This document shows, one piece after another, positions 12,190 to 24,930 of a stretch of 64,000 bases of DNA; within the stretch, counting starts at the first letter, position 1; each line of letters starts with the position of its first letter. Source of the DNA: Sipunculus nudus (Eukaryota > Annelida > Sipuncula > Golfingiida > Sipunculidae); the NCBI GenBank assembly GCA_026874595.1, contig CM049318.1, positions 50,558,750 to 50,622,749 of the forward strand, written 5' to 3'. The position numbers and the translations under genes were made by a program. The notes under the pieces are model-generated. The model was not told the origin of the DNA and did not search any database. It was given only the letters and a program-made list of their open reading frames with translations.

Positions 12190-12500
12190 TTGTTTCACAG
12201 CAGGGGATATCCTCCAGTGACTGTTACATTTCAGGAACTCTGGCCTATCTGACTTCCAGTGACCAGGAGTGGGCTTCCTGCATCTGGACAAAGCAAGTGA
12301 CTACAATAGAGCCTCAAAATATAGTTCAATAACTAGCCTAATTTTCAAGCTTTTATTTTAAAATTTAAGATTTAAACAAATATAATACTTATGTTTACAT
12401 GCTATCAAAAATAAATCAACACTACTCACAGAAAAAATTGTGCCATGGGTAAAGTTGAGCAAAATTTAAGTAACTAAATTTTATTATGCTACTAACTTAA
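12190..12500 (+). repeat. Interspersed repeat R1, 5' fragment
   Basis: The 5' part of R1, starting with 'CAGCAGGGGATATCC' and ending in the 'GCAAAATTTAAGTAACTAA' block. It is truncated before the hairpin tail. It aligns block for block with 7745-8050. Confidence 0.7.
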
Positions 12501-13039
12501 CCCTTTACTGTTCAGATTAGCCTGTGGATTGTCACACTCCTACTGTTCAGAATTATTTTGCATTTTTTCCACATTTTGACATGAATCTATATAAGAGACA
12601 TTAACTCAGTAACCGTTAAAGGTATCTTTGTGAAATTTTCAGCTTTTACTGTCAGGTATATGTCCATCATGTTATTTTATTTATTTTCTATATACCTGGT
12701 TTGATATGTATGTAACTAAGGTATATACAGGTAAAAACAGGTAAATCTGTACTAACTGTATTTCCACTCACTGGTATATCACCAAAATGACCCCTTTCAT
12801 CCTGTTCAGGTAACCCATTAACCCTTTGATAAAAAAAGGGAAATGTAAGGATTTTTTTCACTCTAAGGTAATTATTAATTAATGGTAAAAAAAAGGTAAA
12901 TGATTTGGTTAAATACTGGAAAGGGAACCACCAACGAACCAGAATGTGCAAGTAAATTAGATTTTTCTGTGGAAATCAAATATTTTTCACCTGAAAAGCT
13001 TGCTGACCCAAAGAGCACATTCTATGATTATTAACATAT
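12501..13039. other. No gene recognised
   Basis: AT-rich noncoding DNA. A loose group of ACAGGTAAA motifs at 12728-12755 may belong to the tandem family that follows. Confidence 0.4.
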
Positions 13040-13825
13040 AACACATATGTTTACCTGTACAGGTAAGTAAAGGTAAATTATTTTTTTTTCTGAATATGTT
13101 AGCAAACACCTTGTTCATCAATATAGTTACTATAAATTAATACCTTCTCTATTTATGGACTGTATAATTCATTTTGATATAAGAACAGGTGCTTTTAATA
13201 CAGTAATTAAGTTACCTATGTGAATAGTACCTTTGTTCTTCAACTGATCTAATTACCTGTGGCAGTGACAAAATCATGCTGAAAAGTGGCTGAGAAGAAT
13301 ATGGATAAACAAGTGTCAACTGTGTAAAACCATTATATTTTGATTTTTCAGACATGTAAAACATAAATTGATAATTTTGGTTACGGTTACACATAAAAAC
13401 ATACTCACCTGTACAGGTGAGTTCAGGTAAATACAGGTAAATTATTTTTTTAATGAAGTATATATTTTATACATGTAATAAGGGAGAAAAAAAACATACA
13501 ACTTAATTTTGAGTGCCATGTGTAAAATTTATGAATTAGAGGTACTAACTGCACTATTTATTGGGTTACCTGAAATGATACCTTTGATCTTAAACAGATT
13601 TAATTACCTTTGTAAGTACAGAATATAAAGACAACTTTTTATTTTAAAAGTGGAGAGGAAATTTTTGAAGGAGTTAAAACAATATGCAGAAACTATCTTT
13701 TAATTAATTGCACAGCCACGAGACTTGTGGATTTCAATTTTGCCAATTTCTACCTGTAAAAGTTTACTCACCTGCACAGGTAAGATCAGGTAAATAAAGG
13801 TAAATTCTCATTTTTATAATTTAAA
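13040..13825 (+). repeat. ~360-bp tandem repeat with palindromic CACCTG..CAGGTG core
   Basis: Three diverged units start at about 13051, 13407 and 13769. Each has an inverted pair of E-box-like half sites followed by one or two CAGGTAAA motifs and a T-rich stretch. The core is perfect over 18 bp at 13407-13424 (CTCACCTGTACAGGTGAG) and imperfect in the flanking units. The rest of each unit shares blocks such as 'GTTACCTG..ATA..ACCTTTG' near 13210 and 13565. No ORF. Confidence 0.65.
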
Positions 13826-16800
13826 TTATATATTATACTTGTTATAAGGGACATTGCAATAAAAACTATTTACTTTTGTCCAATGTGCAAAATATATAAT
13901 TTATGGGTGTGAAATGCACTAATTATCTGGTTACCTGTAATATACCTTTTTATGTCAAATTAATATATTTTTACATGTGCAGGCAAAAACAAATCGCCGA
14001 CTGATTTTAAAACAAAATCTGGAAAAATGTGTCTACCCTGTTTGTTAACATTTCATGCAATAATAAAATTGCTGTTTAGTTGGTCTGTCGCGTTTATCTG
14101 CACTTGTAAAAATCCAGGTGCGACAGGTAAACAGGTGTGCACTTGGTTCGATCAACGATTAGCCTAAATAAACGTTGATTTATCCAAATCTTTCCCATTC
14201 GAAACAGTGCGAATGTACTAAAATTTGAAATAAAAAATCAAAACAAATATGTCTTGCACTTGTGAAAACTCTTATTTTCTTAATTGAGGGTATCCATGCA
14301 ATTTCTTTTGAAGAAACCGCCCCTCCGCGGCTGACGGTGATTGAGCGATAATGAGTGAATTTAGCAATATGTAGCACACAAGGTACATTAACGAGGCGGT
14401 TTTGCAGACTTTAGTCACAGAATTATCCTATCTAGTCAATATAACGAAAAAATAAAAATAAATAAAACATTTACTGGACAATTAAGATGCAAGACGACAC
14501 GTCTGTTTGGGTTTTTTCCCTGAACGGTCCAATTTTACCGCGTCATCCCTCAGCCAGCGGTGACGCACTGACGCTGCAAACTTTTCTCACCCAATCGTAT
14601 CTACTTTTACATCAGCAAGGTTCACGTGACTGGGTCTGGCGTGTTTATTTTGTAAAGTCTTTTAAATGGACATGGTTCACGTGACTGAGTCTGGCGTGTT
14701 TATTATAAGAAGCATCATGAGATGCTGTGCCGACTGGCGGTCTGATTATTCTTTTTTTTTGTGGGGGTGGTGGGGGGGGGGGGGGAGTTACCTGGAAACA
14801 TCCTCTCACGTCATGCAATATGTATGCATTAGAATCGATTCTTTCCCGCAGAGATCAGAAACAATGAAAACACTGGTAGTATTAGTGGAACAATAATTTA
14901 TTACATATATATAATAAATAGGCCTATGCACATTAATGTAAACAAATCGTTATTAACAAGAATATAAAATAACGGAAAATCAATATTTTTTATTGTTGAA
15001 AAGGTGTTTTTAAAATGTGCTATTGGGGATAATGCACATAATACCAAAGTTTATAAACGTGAGAAAACGATACTAAACTGTGAAGTAACACCAAAGAAAC
15101 ATGTTTTCACAGAACATTTTAATGTATGTTAAGTTATTCAAATATATAGGCCTACGTAAGTCCAACAATGCTTATCAAAATCATGCCTTGTTACTATGAT
15201 TTCATAGCAGTACATTCTGGTATCTTAGAGGAAAATTGCACGTAGGCTTACATATCTTCATGCACTTACTTATCCAGGTCTTCAATTTGCACTTTATTTC
15301 AGTGACATTTAAATGAAGCATAATTACGTCATATGAAATTAATATAAAATGGAAATATAATATATAATTACATTTATTTAATTCAACTTCACTTGAAGAA
15401 AAGTAGGAAATTTATTTTATAATTTTGAGATGCACAATTCCTTGGTTAACTAGATGTATACACGAGACCTAACTTCAAATCATATAGCTAATCTGGTAAC
15501 CTCCGTATGCAACTTTGTCAATTTAGGCCCTCATATAGTATGAAAAAATGCACTGCTGATAAAACTTCAGCTTTAGCAGGAAAGCATGCGGTCTCCCCAG
15601 GCTGCAAGGTGCATGGTGATTTCACGGAGAGGCAGAGTTCCAGTTAATTATAAAACAATATGCAGCAACAATTCAATAATTCTTAAGAAGCACCTGGAAT
15701 GTTCCAAAAACTTCTAATAAGTTATGATCTCTTGGGTGTTTGTTTATTTATTTATTTTGTATTCACCAGTCCCGTCAGCTGTAGAGACGCGGACCATGAC
15801 CTACACCTGGCAATTATACATGTCGTTCGGTTCCCGAACATTGTAAATGATGTCATTATCCTTTGATGATTAATGTAATTGATGCCAATTTAAATTAGTA
15901 ATTTTCACTCCGAATCCCCGTCTGGTTGGCCACATGTTGTGTGCTGTCTTTCCGCTAAAATCTTCTGTGTGATAGGAAAATTTCCTTGTGCTAATAAAAC
16001 TGTCAATCAAACGTGAAAATGACAAGGTCGATGGGTAAAAATAGAAGCCGACACCCTGTGGTATTTTAGGTCTTCGAAAGGGGCAAGTTTGAGACAAAGC
16101 CATCAAACATTTTGCAATATAGATATATTTGTATACCTGCGTCTTTTAAATCTTATTTTACAGCAATGGAAAGGTACAATTAGATTTCAGTCTTATTTGT
16201 CCACCTGCATGATTTCTCGATCGTCATTTTGAATACACCATGCGCATGCATATCGAAAGTCCGCATCTTTGGTCTTAATATTTTACTTTCACTGTGTCAC
16301 CGTCACTATATATATACGCTATAGCTTCTAATTTAAGATTGGCGAATGCATTTTATTCATTTTCTTGCATGTATCATGACTGAGACTGACTCCGCCGTAT
16401 GACTTTAAAGGATTATCATGACCACGACACATTTTCCATATTTAATCCCTGGGCCATGCATGCAAGCGTTGACTGGGTTTTGAAAGCGATATCAATATAA
16501 AGCGGCGTTTATACCGGGTGCACGTACGGTATATGCGATATATATGCAGTCTGCGGTATACGTTATGTATTTTTTATGAATATAGGCGGCGAATGAACCC
16601 GATTTGAGAAACTTTCATGGATGAAATATAAAAAGGAGTTATAAGTTCTGGTATTAGTGATCAGATTTTATGTTTAAAAGGTACAAACATTTATAACGCA
16701 GTACTATTCCTTACAACAATGAATAGCCTGTTATAGGCAAACGTATTACAAAATTCATATAATAATAGGTTATATTTTTAAAATTTAGTTTGCTATGTGC

Positions 16801-17780
16801 CATATATATTTAAAGATGTTTTGCAGCTCCGCCCAAAATCTGTTTCACTGGCAGTGACAACTACTGGTGCTTTTATCAATCACTAATGAAAATTATAATA
16901 CGCACATAGGCCTATATATATATATATACACACACACACACAAAAGCGCGCACACGTGCACGTACACATGTAGCCTATACATATAAAGGAAGTACTACAC
17001 ATATAAAAATTTGTAAAATCTGTTCAGTATGTGTTAAAACCGTATTAATACATATTTGTTCAAGCGTATAAGTCACTTACTGTCTTGTTTTACATATTCA
17101 AGGATCTGGGTGTATAGGCGTGCAGTTCCACGTACGTCGTAAAATAATTACTTCAATATTTCATGGAGTATAAAGTTATCTTTATATTTTACACTGGAAA
17201 ATTAACTATATCTCTATAATATCTGGCTGTTTCTAATTTAAGACGGTATTAATTTTATTTTCAATCCAAAAAGCCTCTTAGAATGATTGACAGTTCTTTT
17301 GCCCGATTACGATTGTACATAAAATGTTTGGCACAGAAATGATCACTAAACAATCAGACATCACATATATATACGACATGATATATGACATTATCTTCGA
17401 TTTTTAGTTAAGAAAATATGTTAAAATTAAAAATAAATACTCATTTTATTATATGATATCGGTTAAAAATGGTTTTCCAGTGCCAGTACATGACACAGTA
17501 AGGAGGTCACGCAGATCACGTGCGTGGTGTCTGTCAGACGCGTCAGTCAGTCGGACGGCGATCATTGGTCACAAGTTAAACCAATAAAAAAGGGGATAAT
17601 ATATGATCTTGGAAATGTTTAACGGAAGTTAAATCTGTAAACACACTGCACTTGATTTTGTCACCAGGATTGATTGCCAACATTTGGTAATTTACCGATT
17701 TCTGATGAATTTAGCGTAGGAGTCTGATTTTACTCTCGCAGCCGACATGTTACCAGAGCCCACGTAACAAGGCCACGTGA
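13826..17780. other. Noncoding DNA, no gene recognised
   Basis: No supported gene. Contents: a 52-bp direct duplication around 'GTTCACGTGACTG.GTCTGG' at 14619-14700; a G-run at 14762-14787; (TA)n-(CA)n at 16915-16943; and a GC-richer patch with CACGTG near 17515-17560. A 78-codon minus-strand ORF at 15870-16106 has no recognisable feature. Confidence 0.4.
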
Positions 17781-18044
17781 GTGAAAGTCAATCATTTTTA
17801 TATTTTTCCAACAAGTCTGCGTTCGCGCCAGTTTGGATCTTGGTCACATGTTAGAACAACACTTGACGTTTTTCTCTTTCATTTAAGTACAAATATGATG
17901 GATGACAATAGACATTTCACCCCCAAAACTTGCCCCAATTACGGGTATGTAAAATGGGCTTTAGCGCGCCCGGGCGGGCGCCTTTGAACTACAGGCCCGT
18001 GACAAACGCGCGCCCTGGCGGGCGTTATTGGAGGTTAAAGCCTT

Positions 18045-18432
18045 AAACAAGGGACCCATGGGTCACTGTGCTCAGCTGAAGTTGACCTTGAAGGTAAAAA
18101 TCTAAAATAATATCAAATGAAGATAAAGTCCAAGAGGAAAAGGTAATATAGTCCATGGCTGGTTGACATGATTGGCTTGTACTGATGAGTAAGAAATTTT
18201 TGCAAATAATATTTTGTGACCAAACCATGCATTTCCTATTGTTAAAATTGAAGCATGTGAGCAGTATGTGAACATCAGATGTACATTATTACCATGATCA
18301 GTGGTTGGCTTTTTGATAAATTGTCGACAGTTCAGTAGTATACACATTTAATCAATTGGATCTGTTTTTTTTTATAATATATATTATAAGATATATGTAT
18401 TTTTTATTTAATAAAATGTATACAGTAGAAAT
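18045..18432 (+). repeat. Interspersed repeat R3, longer copy
   Basis: Same start (AACAAGGGACCCATGGGTCA) and the same AT-rich end ('TATACAGT' at about 18420) as the 6924-7075 copy. A third copy, of the start only, is at 30258. The interior contains 'GCTCAGCTGA', as does the 30.26-kb copy. No coding potential. Confidence 0.6.
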
Positions 18433-19605
18433 GTAACTAATGTCCCCAGTCCACAGGTGAAAAGACTTGGTGAAGGTGGTGGAATGATGGGAGTTTCAAC
18501 ATCTCTGTATTATTGTAGTGTATATATATTTAGGATTTTAACTAAATCCAACAGTGCTTACAGAATAAATTCATTCATAATTACTTAATATTTAAAAAAG
18601 ATCAGACAGACTGGTAGACAAACAAAGCTGACAATATATGAAGTTTCAATTATTTTTTTTATTATATCAAATTGTTTTAAAGTTTAACATCTGCAGTATT
18701 ACACAACTTTTTAACTGAATATATAAGTTGCTTTCAAAGTTTAGACTTTAATAGCTTTAATCCATACATATACAGCATATGAAAGTTATTTCAACAGTGA
18801 GTATAGGGGGTGAGGGGATGGGGAAGGAGTTGATATGAGAATAACTTTTATTTTTATGCTTATAACTAGTGTTGGGATGATATGGGTTTTTGATATCATG
18901 ATTATTATTCAAATTTTATCGTGATATACCGTGATATCGCGATATTTTTATTAATAGATAAGAGCATCGATAAGCCATCAATAATGATATTAATAACAAC
19001 CACCTTTAAATTCTTGACTTTATACGAGGGGTTAACTATTAATATTATTTATACCCATTGTGCCAGTACCACAAATTAACTCATTAAGTGATTAAGTTGC
19101 ATGAAGGCGCTGCAGGTGTGTAAGTTTGGTACGCGGGAAGTCCTGCCCCAATCGTCAAATCACGTGTCAGAACTTTTCCCCAGTTTCCTATAGTTACAAA
19201 AAAGCCAAGTAATCCCGGCGAATTTTCGGAGAGCGTGTCATACCCATCATGGCTAAATATTCCAAACCAATTTTATATGGCAAAATATGCACCCCGTAAG
19301 GAATGTTCGATCCAATGGTGACACTTTTATGTTTTATCGTTCCATGCAATAAAAGCATAAATATGTTTTATTGCTCTTCTTTATAATGTTATTTTCTCCT
19401 GGAATTCTCAAGCTTTTGTCCTCTAAGATTCATCCTGCTATATCCGGACATTTCCTACTAATCCCGAAGTCCGTAAGCACACGGTTCCACCGACATGCAG
19501 GTATTCAAATACATGTGGTTTATAAAAATAAATGTGATTCTTGGAAATACATTTATTTTGAACATGTACAGACTTTTATGATGCCAGTTTTCCCAAGAAA
19601 TATAT
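18433..19605. other. No gene recognised
   Basis: AT-rich DNA. At 18868-18945 there is a 'GTGTTGGGATGATATGGG' start followed by repeated 'GTGATATCGCGATAT'-like dyads, reminiscent of a hAT-type non-autonomous element. I could not find a matching second end. Confidence 0.35.
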
Positions 19606-19965
19606 ACTTCAATGGCTTAATTTCTGGCATGTATATAGGAAATATATAGGAGAATACTTCTGGAAAATATTAAGAAAAACAATTATATGGTTTTGATATT
19701 AGGCAATCCTGAAGAGTGATAATAGGTTTTTAATGGAAATTTGAGGTTTTCCTTAATTTCTCTAAAGGACGAAGTCAGGGTGACCGTGTTTTTGGTTTGG
19801 TGGGAGATCTTGGGGCCATCTAACAGTATGCCAAATTTTGGATTTGTAGTTCTCAGGGTTTCAAAACGTGCCAGTCTAACGGACAGACGGCTGGCCGCAC
19901 AGACAGATGACAGACAATTGACCACAACTATAGCTCAGATGACTTATAGTCAGCTGAGCTAAAAA
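19606..19965 (+). repeat. Interspersed repeat R1, 3' half copy
   Basis: Begins at 'TTTCTGGCATGTATATAGG', passes 'TGGTTTTGATATTAGGCA', and ends with the terminal hairpin and CTAAAAAA. The (ACGG)n block between is partly eroded to 'ACGGACAGACGG'. Confidence 0.75.
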
Positions 19966-20373
19966 ATGTATTGTTGCCCAATACTGGATCTTTGCTATAC
20001 CAAGCCCCAGAAAAGTAACCTATATAAGATTTTGATTGAACATGCTGAAAGCACTTTTTCTTATAACATCTCTAGAACAGTATAGCATGTACAACATATT
20101 ATTATACAGCAGTACATACTTTGTTCCATGTTCTTTACATTTGGCATTTAGATCCTATAATAACAGTCCTGTCTGAACATAGTATAAATTGTAAAGTAAA
20201 CAATTGTGGCTTATGACATTTTGTTTATATATTTTCAGTCAGTCAAAGCCAGATGCCTGGTACTGATGGACACTGATGAAGTAAGAGCCAACAACCTGTA
20301 AACCAGCAGCTGCACCTTCTGTGAAGAGTGTTGGTCCAACCAGGTCATATGCAGAGTATTAAGTTCAAATGGA

Positions 20374-21385
20374 GTGGCAGTGACCAAAAGGTCCATTCAG
20401 CATCAATTTCATGCTGATGCAGGAGAGGACCAGAGCATAATACAGGTAATGGAGAGTAAGGGCCTTGGTAACACTGTGGTATCAGGGAAGATGACAGTCT
20501 TCTTTAAGGTGTTGCCACAAACCCAAGCAGTAAAGGACAAACTGAGGAGCATAGGCGTGTCCACTACACACTATGAAACATGCCTCAGAACCTGTAGCAA
20601 AGATCTGACAATGTTGACAAAATGGAGATTACAACCTTTTGCACAGCAATGCAAAACTCTCTCAGCAGGAGGTGTTTCTGATAAGGATAGACTTCCCCAA
20701 AAGGCAGCCAATGTCCTAACAGGCAGAAAGAAAGGCAAGATCGAATAGTGCCATATGACACGTTCCCCAGGAAGCAGGTCCTAGTAATTGAAAGAACATT
20801 GTATTGCAACAACAAGCCACCTTTACAAAATTAAAAGGCACTTCATCAGGCACACATCCAACAAGGCATGCATGGCTGAAACAGCCTACATCAACAACAA
20901 GAAAAAGACCAAAGGGCTGACCTTCTGAGTCAATGAATCAAATAAAACCAGTACCAGGTGATGCGCAGGTTCAAGAAACCCCCATCAGCAACAAGGGTAA
21001 GATTTCAGGGCCAGAAACAAAGACTGGCTCAAGTAACAAACTCAGCTGGAAACATCATTCCAGAAGGGATGACCACAAGAAAAGCATGAGGGAAACTGAT
21101 CCAGAGACATTTCCAAAAGAAACATATGTCATGAGAATATCTAAACTAAAGGTGAAATAGCAGTCCTGGGATGAGTTATGAGATCCAAAGCATACATAGT
21201 GCCAGTGTTCAGAAGGGTGAACATGACTCCCCTATTGAACTAACACAGGCGAACCACCCCTAGATTGCCAATGCAATATATGCACTCTTAAAAATTCAGG
21301 AAAAAAGAGTAAGCTTACATGTCTCACATGCAACAGCACCTTCACATTCCCTGGACATATATCACCAGCTTAGCAGTTATTTTCT
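20374..21385 (+). pseudogene. Unidentified degenerate coding region
   Basis: Two ORFs, 20374-20748 (124 codons) and 20933-21160 (75 codons), have a more protein-like composition than the surrounding DNA. Both are Lys-rich at the C-terminal side (GRKKGKIE; KISKLKVK-like). A frame at about 21266-21364 encodes a Cys-rich patch (CQCNICT...CLTC) that could bind zinc. Taken together they resemble a decayed transposase or gag tail, but I recognise no family and see no catalytic motif. No repeat copy exists in the window. They may be chance. Confidence 0.25.
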
Positions 21386-22351
21386 AGTACAGACTCATCA
21401 TACCATTCACTGTCAACACCAGAAAGCCTGGACTTTGTATTTGATAGTGACCACTAGTGGGTGAACATGCTCATGAATCTGCATAATACAATAATCTGTT
21501 AGTCAGCTATTAGACATGTCTTAAAGAAATACACATTCAACCTTATCAGTAGTCCCGCTACTGTATCATGGATACCTGATCTTAAAAATGGAATAAAGTG
21601 GTGCATTATTTGGTAAAACTGGATACCCCTAATCTTCCACAGGGTTATTTGAGAATAATATATAAGCAGGTTCATTCAGGCCTTTCAACAAAATCCAATA
21701 GTAGGAAAGAGAAATACAAATAGTAGGAGCAAAATAACAGTTAAGGACTTGTAATTAGCCCATTTGTGTAGTACACACATGGAAGGCAGCTGTGACTGAA
21801 CAATATTAGGGCAAATGTGGGGTCACCTGGGTGAAAAACGGTATTGAGGCTATGTTTGGGCAAGGCTAGCTATCTGGCCCCCCGTGCTTTAGAGGATACA
21901 TTAACAACAGTCCATGGGGAATATTATTATTCTCATCACAGCTGCTGACATATCAAGTTTTGCTGCGGGTGACCGGACATATTTTTCTTCAAACCATATG
22001 GATATTTATACCAGCATTGTCTGACGTTCGTTGCTAGATCCTGAGAGACAACCATGGACCATCACCCACGGAAGCTGCCATCAATGAATTGCTACTGCAC
22101 AAGGTCAGTTATCTCCTTGGCTTAAGTTTAGTGTTTACAAGACATCGCTGCCTAGTAGGCTGATCCTTTTTCCATTAAAGGTTCAAGGCATACGAAAGCT
22201 AATATCTTGGTTAGCGTTCTATAGACAGTCAGAATGGCAGAATGAGTTCTCATACTTGGAGACTCTCAGTTGAAAAGATTCTTTTAAAGGAGTTAGTCCT
22301 CTTGCCAGCCACGCTGGTACTAACCACTCCATGGCTCCAGCCATGCTGGTA

Positions 22352-22375
22352 CCAGTATCTTCTTTAATCTTTCAG
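22352..22375 (+). promoter_or_regulatory. 3' splice-acceptor-like signal directly before gag of copy 4
   Basis: A pyrimidine-rich stretch ends in TTTCAG exactly at the base before the candidate gag ATG (22376). Copies 3 and 5 have the same arrangement (CAG then GATG), which argues against chance. No donor has been identified. Confidence 0.4.
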
Positions 22376-23545
22376 ATGCCAGGTAGAGAAAGAACCATGC
22401 CACACAGGCTCATTGAGGAGTTGGCAATACCTACTACAAAAAGGCCAAAGTGAACACGAAGGGGACGCACTGCAGTACAGGAGACCACACCCTCCCATAC
22501 TGTGCAAGCAACCCTTGCTGAGCCAACAAATCAAGAGAACCAAGGGACATCCACAACGCCAGCCCCATTTTTCCAGGACCAGCAGACTACAGGTGGACAA
22601 GAGCCACTGCAGCCAAGTGCCACGCCACCGCATCAAACATGCCAGCACTCTTGAAACCAGCACAGCTGCAGCAGCTAGTCGCAGCAATGACTCCAGTCAT
22701 GGCTTCCTTGATGCCAGGGTTGAACACACAGCCACCTCTGCATCAGCACATTTCCATGCAAACACAGCAGAATTCATACAAGCCTTGCATTGTTCCACAG
22801 GATGCGTTGACATGTCCTGCCTCACAGCAAATAACAGGTGAGCAAACTTTTAACTCATCAATCCCAGCAATTAGTCTTGCCAGTAGCATTGCTTGGCCTG
22901 CTGGTACCATTCCCCAACCAGCAACACCACAGTCAGCTGTTTCATACAGTGCTAGTGCAGCTGCACCTCCGTCTGTGCCCCTTGGCTTCGCCCTGGACAT
23001 TAAAGTTAGGCAAAAGATATGCGACAATAATTTTGTAGACCTGGAGCAACTGAACCCCCAAAACACTTTTTGATTTATGGTTTGACCATACATGTAACCA
23101 GTTTACTGGTCTTCATGCTGTCCCCACACACAAAAACCATCAGGACAATTGACCAATGGATGACGCACTTTAACATCTATCTATTGTGAGAGGCACCCAA
23201 CAGAGGTCGTCAATCTGTGCAAATGCATTAGCACCATCAGAGAACTGACCTATGACAATTCATTCAGAACCTTGAGGAAGAATATGGGTTACCCATGGCA
23301 AACAAAAGATGCTGAATTCTACCTAGACGTGCTGGCCAGTGCACTTCCTCCTCTACCTAACGCCAATGTTAAATTTAAAACTAACAGAGGTTCTCACCCT
23401 TTCGTACACAAACAAGGGGACCTGCAAAAGGTACAACAAAGGGGAGCAATGCCCCAAGGTAAGTGCAAGTACCTCCACAAATGTGAGTCCTGTGAAGGCA
23501 CCCACCCACACATTTGCTACAGAAAAGGAGCAGTGCAGCAACAGG
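22376..23545 (+). pseudogene. Ngaro-type copy 4: gag
   Basis: The structural protein of a YR retrotransposon, heavily decayed. ATG 22376 opens a basic N-terminus, broken by an in-frame TGA near 22451. A Gln/Pro-rich linker follows, and a frame change at about 22640 leads into the ORF 22639-23073 (MPALLKPAQLQQLVAAMTPV), homologous to the same region of copy 5 gag. Its C-terminal part PLGFALDIKVRQKI..NFVDL aligns with PLALGLHLSDKVNKKIWENKFVD of copy 5. A third frame from 23272 carries the end of the capsid-like domain and a Cys/His cluster near 23460-23520 that fits a zinc finger (HKCESCEGTHPHIC). Confidence 0.72.
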
Positions 23546-24930
23546 CCAATCCATCTCCAAACAGGGTCAGGACAACTACAAGACCTTCTGCCAACTCTAG
23601 TAAATGCAGAACATCTAGAACAGGCACTAGTAAGAGCTGGTTATCTTATCACAGAAACTGCAAAACTAACACAGGGCATGTCCCATGGTTTTTTTATCAG
23701 CTTCTGGGTACCATATGTAAGAGTAAGTGTAAGAACTTGGCCTTATGTAATTCCATGGATAGTACAGCACAGCAAAAGTTGGACAAAGAACTTTCAAAGG
23801 GGCAAATTTGTGGTCTGTTTCCCAAGCCACCCTTTCCAGACTTTCATTGTTCCCCTACTGGACTTTTCCCAAAAAAGGACCCAATAAGTACAGGCTTATC
23901 CATCACTTGTCATATCCCGGGAATTCCAGCAGAAACCACACAGGTGCAATATGCTTCAAGGCAGCAAGCCATAGACTGCATTCAGGCAATGGGTCCACAT
24001 GTGTTCCTTGCTCAAGCTGACATAGAATCAGCTTTCAGAATCTTACCATTTTGTCCATCACAGTACCACTTACTAGGTTTTCATTTTAAGGACAAATATT
24101 TGAAGAGTTCAGTTCAGCATTAGAGTTCCTTGTCAAAAGCAAAGGTTTACCAGGGTGGTTGTTACACTACTTAGATAACCTCCTGTTTATTGGCCACAGT
24201 AAGGAAGGGTGTAGTAAGTTACTTGAAACTTTCATAGACATATGTACAAAAATAGAAGTCCCGTTGGTAGATGACAAAACTATTCACCCATGTAAATCCT
24301 TAACCTTTTGGGGGGAATAGAACTAGATTGTGAACTATCTGTAGCAAGGTTGCCAATGTAGAAAGTAGTTAAGTGTAAAGAGCTCCTCAGGCAGAGTTAT
24401 AAACGCAAGAAGATGACACGAAAAGAATTAGTCACTTATAGGCTTACTTAGTTTGGCCTGTTCAGTAATTCTTCCTGGAAGGGCATTTTTTGAGTAGGTT
24501 GATTGGCAAGATCTCAGCATGTGGTAAGAATTTTTTGACAACTTTCATGGCAAAACCTTCTTTTGGGAGCAGGCTTGGAACACATCACATACATTGACAC
24601 TGTACACAGATGCAGCCAAAGGTCTTGGCTATGGAGCTGTGTTTGGTAGTAAATGGTTCTACAGTGAAATTCCTTCAGGAATGGGCCAATACCAATATTG
24701 TGACATTAGAGCTGATACCTGTTGTCATGGCCTTGGAGGTGTGCCGTCCAAACCTGACAAACAAACGTATTTTGTTTTTCATAGACAATGAAGCCCTTGT
24801 ACATATCTTAAATAAGCAGACCGCTAAAGAATCAGAAACCATGGCACTAGTGAGGAGGTTAGTTCTGACATCACTCAAGTTTAACATCTTTATTAAAGTC
24901 AAAAACATCACATTCAAGAAATTGGCCCAT
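23546..24930 (+). pseudogene. Ngaro-type copy 4: reverse transcriptase-RNase H
   Basis: RT fragments lie in several frames. The N-terminal block is near 23600-23880. The first catalytic block AQADIESAFRIL is near 24013-24050. The active-site block at 24160-24190 reads YLDN where other copies have YLDD, so the second catalytic Asp is lost. RNase H starts at about 24600 (LYTDAAKGLGYGA), continues in the next frame as VTLELIPVVMALEV and FIDNEALVHILNKQ, and then ends abruptly near 24905. The conserved C-terminal ADxLSRLQ segment is missing at a deletion. Multiple frameshifts and stops make it inactive. Confidence 0.8.

Noticed and set aside
14145-14160. GGTTCGATC, resembling a tRNA B box
   Set aside because: No A box or cloverleaf could be drawn around it.
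15870-16106. Minus-strand 78-codon ORF
   Set aside because: No motif, no neighbour relation, composition like random translation.
22743-23093. Minus-strand 116-codon ORF
   Set aside because: Shadow of the copy 4 gag on the + strand.
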